64,000 nt of DNA from positions 1,426,001-1,490,000 of the forward strand of contig NW_025408683.1 in the NCBI RefSeq assembly GCF_020360975.1. Direction: 5' to 3'. The translations under genes were made by a program, and so were the position numbers. Positions 58,524 to 64,000 of this stretch are shown in pieces. Numbering within the stretch: position 1 is the first letter of the stretch; every line of letters begins with the position of its first letter. The DNA is from Hirsutella rhossiliensis. Taxonomy: Eukaryota > Ascomycota > Sordariomycetes > Hypocreales > Ophiocordycipitaceae. The notes beneath the pieces are model-generated. The model searched no databases. It had not been told where the DNA came from and worked only from the letters and a program-made list of their open reading frames with translations.

Positions 58524-59446
58524 CTTTATATATCTTAGTATATACTATACTATAATAAATATAAAGATAATTCTTATAGAACCTTTTGCTAATAACTTAA
58601 ATAAAGATATAGTAGTACTCTTAAAAGAGTAAATAAGATAAATCTATAAATTTAAAGAAACTAGCTACTTTACTATAGAATCTTAAAGTATAGCTATAGC
58701 TATAGCTACTTTCGCTCTCCTTTAAATAAGAAGCTTTATAAAGACTAATATACTATAAGTAGCTAATATTTTTAATACTTAAACCTCCGCGCTTACTACC
58801 GCTAATAAAGTATTTATAGCTACTAATAAAGTATTAAGAATTACTATAATATTAATTATATCTTTAATAGATTAGCCTAAGCTATTAAGAAACCTACTCT
58901 TACTTAGTAATACTATCCTTATATACGCTAACGTTTAGGCTAATACGCCTTAGAAAACCTTTAAGTAAAACTATTTAAAGCTACTAAGGATATTAAGTAA
59001 GCTATTATTAACGAATCCCTTAATAAACTAGCGTTTAATAGTATCCTATACTAGGTTTATATATAATAAGCCTTAGACCTCCTTAAAGAAAAGCTAGATA
59101 ATAAAGTCTTTATATATATTAATAACCTAGCCTTTATTTAAAAGGTAAAAAGGCTCTATACTTAATTTAAAACTATTTAGACTAATATAAGGGCCGCTAT
59201 TATTACCTTAAGAGAAGAACTTATAATGCCCTTAATAGATAACTAGTATAAGAAGAAAATTATATAAAAACTATACTTATAAGGGCTTAAGGACTAATCT
59301 ATTATTAATAAAATATTTACTAAACTCTATAACTAAGAATATATAAAATAAGTTAATAGCCTAACGCCCTTTACTATACTAGTTTTTATAATTTAAAGAA
59401 TAGTAAATAAAGTTTAAAAAGAAAGAGTAGTAATAGACCTATAAGG
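58524..59446 (+). pseudogene. Gypsy Z region upstream of reverse transcriptase (decayed)
   Basis: The last part reads EELIMPLIDNQYKKKII, then TPFTILVFIIQRIVNKVQK and ERVVIDLQGINS at about 59425-59450. This is the RT start (KxxGRVVVDIRGLN type). Earlier codons give gag-like Ala/Leu/Lys-rich peptides with stops, and I see no zinc knuckle. The segment is cut by the SINE copy exactly inside the INSI/TIL codons. Confidence 0.75.
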
Positions 59447-59459
59447 TATTAATAGTATA

Positions 59460-60793
59460 TTATTATTATTATTAAGATTATACTAGTAACCTATTTAAAG
59501 GTATTTAGAGCTTCGGCGTTAAATAGAAAGGAAAAGCTAAAGTACTTAAAGGAAAACCCTCCCCTCTTTTATAGCTAGTCCGCCCTTATACTAGGTCGCG
59601 GTTATAATATATAGGAAACTTATACTAGCTATCTTAGGTATTATTTTTAGTTAGTTAGAATTATATTAGCCCTACTATAAAGTAACCTTAGAAGGTAACT
59701 CCTTTATATACGCGGGGTATATAGCGTTAATCGGTAGTATAAGCGTTTTTTAGTTAAATATATAATTATCGCTAACCTTATCCTTCTTAAGGTATATAAG
59801 TAAAAGCGGAATTTTAGGAAATTAAGGAATTATATAAGACTATATAATAAAAGGGAAGAAGGAGTATAAGGTAGGATCTTTAACGGAATTTATTAGTAGT
59901 ATATTAGTATATAAAAGAGGTATTAAAGTTAATAATTCTCTCTCTATTTACTAGTAGATATACTGCCTTATATAGATAATTATAGCTAAACGGAAGAACC
60001 TTTTAAGACCGGATTTAGGCTACCGTATAGCCCTAAGACTAAGGAATTTAGTAATACCTTAAGTATAGCTAGAAGTGTCTTAGTTCTACTAATATTTATA
60101 TTTAAAGGAGGTTAGTCGTGCTAGTATTCTTAAGAGGTCTTAGCTAGTATTCTAAGCTAGCTCTATTCCTTTAATTCCTAATTATACGATAACTAGCAAC
60201 CCGTTTAATATTTAATAATATATAAAATAATAAGCGATTCTTACTTTATAGGATAAGATTTTATCTATAATTAATATACTACTTATTAGCTTATATAATT
60301 AAGAGAGTATATTATAGCTGCTTTATTTATAGTAGGAACACCGTTCCTTATAATCCTATAATAATATCTTCTTAGGCTCTACCTTATTTTTCCGCTATAA
60401 GGCTTAGCGGGCTATTTATTAATACCGGCCTTTAGCTAGGGCGGTAGTCGGGTTATCGTACTAGCTTCGCGCTATACTTATTAAGTTACTAGTATCGGTC
60501 CTAGGTTTTTATTTTCCCGGTTAGGGGACCTAGACCGGGGTTAAAGGGAGGTCCTAATAAATTTATCGCTAGGTCTAGGTAGGCGAGGTCTAGGCCGGCC
60601 TACTTATAGCGGGGCTAGACTACTAGTATATTTATAAGCGCTTCTAAAAGCACTAATTAGCTAATTAATAAGTAGGTTAGCGTAGTCTATTAGTTTAACT
60701 AAAAATTAATTATACCCCTAGCTAAATTTAAACCGACTTTAGTATTATAGCTAGTAGTCCTCCTTAGTATATAACTACTATACTATAAGGGTA
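59460..60793 (-). mobile_element. tRNA-headed SINE-like retroposon, copy 2 (with an internal extension)
   Basis: The 13-bp duplication TATTAATAGTATA flanks it at 59447-59459 and 60794-60806. Removing the insertion and one duplication restores continuous gypsy Z RT frame. Minus-strand start TACCCTT pairs with AGGGGTA, box A is TAGTATAGTAG and the box-B region keeps CGGTTTAAAT. The tail is CTTAATAATAATAATAA. It shares both ends and most of its body with copy 1 but is 568 bp longer, owing to extra sequence at about 59788-60352. Confidence 0.82.
59788..60352. other. Extra segment inside SINE copy 2
   Basis: These 565 bases are absent from copy 1. They start near TTCTTAAGGTAT and end near ACCGTTCCTTATAATCC. 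They include GAAGGAGTATAAGGTAGGATCTT, which resembles a motif at about 49920 in the short element, so a diverged member of that family may be nested here. No inverted repeats or target duplication are clear. Confidence 0.45.
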
Positions 60794-60806
60794 TATTAAT
60801 AGTATA

Positions 60807-62300
60807 ACTATACTTAATAGCTCCCCTTTACCTAGATAAAAAGATATTATTTAGTTACTTAAAGGAGCTAAGTATATTACTACTATTAATGCTTTATTAT
60901 TCTTTTATTAGTTCTTAGTTTAGCTAAAATACTAAGACTAATTTACTATAATAAGCTATTAAAGTCTTAGGAACTTTACTATCGCGCCTATTAGCTTTTA
61001 TAATAGCCTAGTATACGCTTAATAGTATATTAATAAGTAGCTATGCCCTTTTAAGTCCTTTATATAAGCCTTTATTAATAATATTATTATTAAATATTTA
61101 AAGATAAAGGAAGAGTACTTTAAGTACCTAGAATAAATCTTTTAGCTATTTACTAAGCTCCGCCTAAGTATCTCGCTTACTAAGAGCTAGATTAAATATC
61201 CCTTAGTATACTTACTAGGATACTATATTAACGCCTTTAGTATAAGAACTACTTAGTATAAAATAATAGCCTTTTTAATACTTAACTTCCTTAATACTCT
61301 TTAAATACTAAAAATTTATATTAGAGCTATAGGTTTTATTAGGAACTTAATCTTATACTATAGCCTCGTTATAAGACTACTATAAGCTTAAAAGATAGCG
61401 ATGCTCGCTTAAGGAAGAGAAGATAGTAAAGTTACTTTAGGAAACCTAAATAAGTATAAAGCCTTTACTAGAAACGTATAGTATAAACTAATAATATATA
61501 AATATATAGCCTTTAACCTCTTATAATAGAAATTTACTATAAGTTAAATAATCTATTATATAGACCCCTATAAGTAGCTATTTTACTAGCTAAACGGATC
61601 TCTTTAAAAAGGCTATATAGCTTACTTCTTTTACTTAAAGGATAGAGTATACTAGACTCTTAATAAGCTAATCTTAGTTAAGTCTTTACTCCTTAAAGCT
61701 TTTCTCTCTTAAACGCTTATAAAAGCTAAAGCTAACTATAGCCCTTTAAAGCTTAAAGTCTCTTACTTTATCTAAGCTATTAAGAAAATATATACTATAG
61801 TATAATTATTTATACTACTATTAATTATACTTATAGACTATTTAATAACTAAGTAAATAGTAAAGAAAAAGACTATAGATACTACTAGTACCGACTAAGC
61901 TAATAGGAGGCTAATTAGCTATTTAATTTACTTTTTATAATACGACCTATAAGTATCTTACTTACTAAGAAAGAAGAACTTTATCCTTAACGCCCTAAGT
62001 AAGCTACTAGCCCTTAAGATATACGAATTAATAGCACGCTAATACCCTAAATATAGTACTATTAATAATATACTAATAGTAAGTAAAGCTATTATAGCCC
62101 TTAAAGTTAAAGCTTAATTAAAGGTAAGATACTAAGTAGACCCTTATTATACTAAGATCCTATAGATACTAGCTAATAGTAAGAACGCTATAAATAAACT
62201 TCCTTTAAGCTTAGAAAAAGAACGCTATAAGTTTAAGTAAAGTAGTATCTTATTTTTTTTTAAAGATAACCTCTTATATTACTAAGCTAATAATAGATCT
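60807..62300 (+). pseudogene. Gypsy Z reverse transcriptase and RNase H (decayed)
   Basis: The plus strand reads DIIQLLKGAKYITTINALLF at about 60845, then AFINNIIIKYLKIKEEYFKY at about 61060. This is the RT active site, with DD converted to NN by RIP. It continues LRLSISLTKSQIKYPLVYLL, and at about 61950 SYLLRKKNFILNALSKL (RNase H tail, ADALSR type). Stops occur mainly at former Gln/Trp codons. Confidence 0.88.
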
Positions 62301-63420
62301 ATACGCCTATATATACTTTAATATATAACTTAATAACTTCTTTTAGCTGCTTATAATAAAAGAAACTATTATAAGCTTTTTAAAATACTAAAAGAGCTTA
62401 AAAGGTACTTTATATAATAAGTAATAAAGTAAGCTTAAAGCTAGATTACTAAGTATAAGGTATACTACTTAGGATAGATAGACCGCTAACGAGAACCTAG
62501 TATATATAAGCTAGTACCTATACCCCTAAGACTAATATAGACTATTACTATAGACTTTATTATAGATATGCCCCTTATATTATTAGTAGATACTCTATAG
62601 TAAATCCTTAACTTTAGTACCTTTAATACTCTACTTACTATTACTTATATAGCTAGTAAGTAATACTATTAATCCCTAGGTATATATACTATAGTACTAC
62701 TAACTAAGTAATAGCGCTAGCTAAATAACTTATACTTAGTAACTAAGGAATGCTTAGTATAATTATAAGCGACTAAGATAGTAAGTTTACTAGTAACTTT
62801 TAAAAAGCTTTTTAGAAAGTATTTAAAACTAAGCTCGCTATAACTATAGTATATAACCCTTATTTAGATAAACTAGCTAAATAGTATAACTAAACTATTA
62901 AGACCGCTTTATATATAGTATATATAGAAGACCGTTAGATAGACCAGAAACTACTAATCCTAGTACTTTAATAGGACCTTAACTATATATATAATACTAG
63001 AATAAAGCTCTTAGTATATAAGTTTCTCTTTAAATATAAGCTATATACCCCCTTAAATACTACTAACTTTATAGCCTTTAAAGAAGTCCTATACTTACGT
63101 AAAGTAGTATAAAGATAAGCTAACCTAGTAATAGACCTTGCTACTATATATACTAAACGATAATTTAATACTAAGTACTAACTAATAGTTTTTAAGGTAA
63201 GAGATAAGGTCTACCTATAACTATACTAAGGATACTATAAGCTAGTAAAACCGCTAAAGAAATAATCTTAGTAATAAAAAGGACTATTTTATATTATATA
63301 AATAGTTAATAACCTAGCCGCTAAACTTAAGCTATTAAAGAATATTAAGATCTACCTAGTAATCTTAGTATAGTACCTTTACTTAATATACCTTAGGTAC
63401 TATAAAGAAAAAGAACTAAG
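62300..63420 (+). pseudogene. Gypsy Z integrase (decayed)
   Basis: At about 62530 it reads QTITIDFIIDMPLILLVDTL, the first catalytic Asp region. At about 62745 it reads SIIISDQDSKFTSNFQKAFQ (SDRDSKFTS type), followed by AITIVYNPYLDKLAKQYNQT (TAYHPQ.DG..ER.NQT type). Around 63200 VFKVRDKVYLQLYQGYYK matches the C-terminal GDKVYL segment. Confidence 0.9.
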
Positions 63421-63429
63421 CTTAGTTTT

Positions 63430-63650
63430 AGTAGATAAAGGAGTAGCTAAACTAAGAGACAATAATAGATTTTATAAAGTAGAATATATTATTAAGGCTA
63501 AGGACTTTACCGCTAAGAGGTAAGGACGACTAATTAAGGAGAACTTAATCTACTAAAAATAATAAGGAGCCTTCTATAATACTTAAGTTAAAGAGCTAGA
63601 GGTATCGCGCTAGCTTATAAAGGAATTTTAATATAAGTAAGACCGCTTAA
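63430..63650 (+). pseudogene. Gypsy Z chromodomain (decayed)
   Basis: DNNRFYKVEYIIKAKDFTAK is followed by GRLIKENLIYQK and a KELEVSR.LIKEF tail. This fits the chromodomain pattern (YEVE.IL..R....YLVKWKG......WEP....) with Trp codons read as stops or Gln-like positions after RIP. It places Z among the chromoviruses. Confidence 0.75.
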
Positions 63651-64000
63651 CTAAGGCTATTAAAGCTCCTTATTTAATACCCTTAGTACCCGCTTAAGAG
63701 AGGGCGCTCTTAGCTATGCCCCTTAAAACGCCCTTAGTAACGCCTACTATCTTAGCTACGCGGCTAGTTATCCCTTTACTAGGGAAACTATAAGGCCTAC
63801 CGCTTATAAGCGACGATACTATAGTACTTAAAGAAGCCGCGAGTCGCTATATAAGACGCCTAGCCGCTATTAAAGCCCGCTTTAGGTAGCTTAACTAACG
63901 AGGGCTCTTAAGAGCTATATACGGACTTTAAATAGATAAATACGCTACTAGCCCTTTACTAGCTATTCTATAAAAAAACGCGCCTTTTTTTATATAAGAT
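63650..64000 (+). other. Gypsy Z C-terminal tail and window end
   Basis: It continues the frame with ALLAMPLKTPLVTPTI and a GC-richer segment (GCCGCGAGTCGCTAT). No further domain is recognised, and the 3' LTR is not reached. Confidence 0.5.

Larger units (their letters stand above)
58524..64000 (+). mobile_element. Ty3/gypsy chromovirus Z (5' part damaged, 3' end beyond the window)
   Basis: The plus strand reads a gag-like or protease remnant (58540-59250), RT (59380-61400 with the SINE insertion removed), RNase H, integrase (about 62400-63100) and a chromodomain (about 63440-63640), then a C-terminal tail at the window edge. No 5' LTR is seen before 58524. RIP is heavy, but motif order is intact. 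The RT lineage differs from X and Y, as its active-site segment reads QAFINNIIIKY. Confidence 0.88.

Noticed and set aside
1..64000. Mitochondrial or bacterial origin because of high AT
   Set aside because: The dinucleotide pattern (CA/TG loss with CG kept), nested LTR elements and chromodomain gypsy elements indicate nuclear fungal heterochromatin.
1..64000. Host genes, promoters, terminators or RNA genes
   Set aside because: I found no frame, tRNA, 5S or rRNA sequence outside the transposons. Regulatory calls in such AT-rich mutated DNA would be guesses.

Overview
This window looks like a transposon graveyard from the nuclear genome of a filamentous ascomycete (Pezizomycotina). The bases CA and TG are almost absent and TA is extreme. 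CpG is kept, so ordinary methyl-CpG decay does not explain the pattern. This is the signature of repeat-induced point mutation (RIP), which turns CpA into TpA on either strand. Almost every recognisable reading frame is full of TAA and TAG stops, and I found no intact host gene in 64 kb. The repeats are Ty1/copia and Ty3/gypsy LTR retrotransposons (several with chromodomains), a Fot1/pogo-like DNA transposon, a tRNA-headed SINE-like element and a short inverted-repeat element. All are typical of fungal AT-rich, RIP-processed compartments (pericentromeric, subtelomeric or isochore-like). I cannot name the species.

Layout. 1-4451 is the 5' part of a minus-strand copia element ending in an LTR. 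4780-5256 is a second copia LTR. It starts another copia copy (B) that is broken into three pieces (5257-5867, 17164-17449, 18229-18721). Inside B at one site lies a gypsy chromovirus remnant W (5868-17158, 5-bp target duplication ATAGC). Inside W lies a nearly complete copia element C (7691-14041, duplication ATTTC), the least mutated large element here. At a second site in B lies a SINE-like element (17450-18215, 13-bp duplication). From 18722 to 24888 there is a third minus-strand gypsy remnant Y. A Fot1-like transposon (20602-22444) sits between its integrase and chromodomain, and the remnant includes a GC-richer low-complexity stretch and an (AAT)n tract.

24889-50982 is dominated by two copies of one very large gypsy element (X1 about 12.6 kb on the minus strand, X2 about 13.5 kb on the plus strand). 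They lie in inverted orientation and meet at 37440/37449 across an 8-base spacer, so the region is a huge imperfect palindrome. X2 carries a solo copia LTR (42555-43041, duplication TTAAT) and a truncated copy of a short element. A third, 5'-to-middle copy X3 (50983-56472, minus strand) follows directly. 56473-56942 is unidentified. 56943-57706 is a copia integrase fragment. 57728-58522 is a short inverted-repeat element that has largely escaped RIP. 58524 to the end is a plus-strand gypsy chromovirus Z, interrupted in its reverse transcriptase by a second SINE-like copy (59460-60793).

The genes do not work together as a living system. The value of the window is its order of events. Nesting gives relative ages, and the degree of RIP generally falls in the youngest insertions. 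The most notable items are the SINE-like family with a tRNA acceptor stem and 13-bp duplications, a copia primer-binding site fitting a half-tRNA-iMet primer, the outsized X gypsy family with several kilobases of unrecognised sequence after integrase, and the X1/X2 palindrome.
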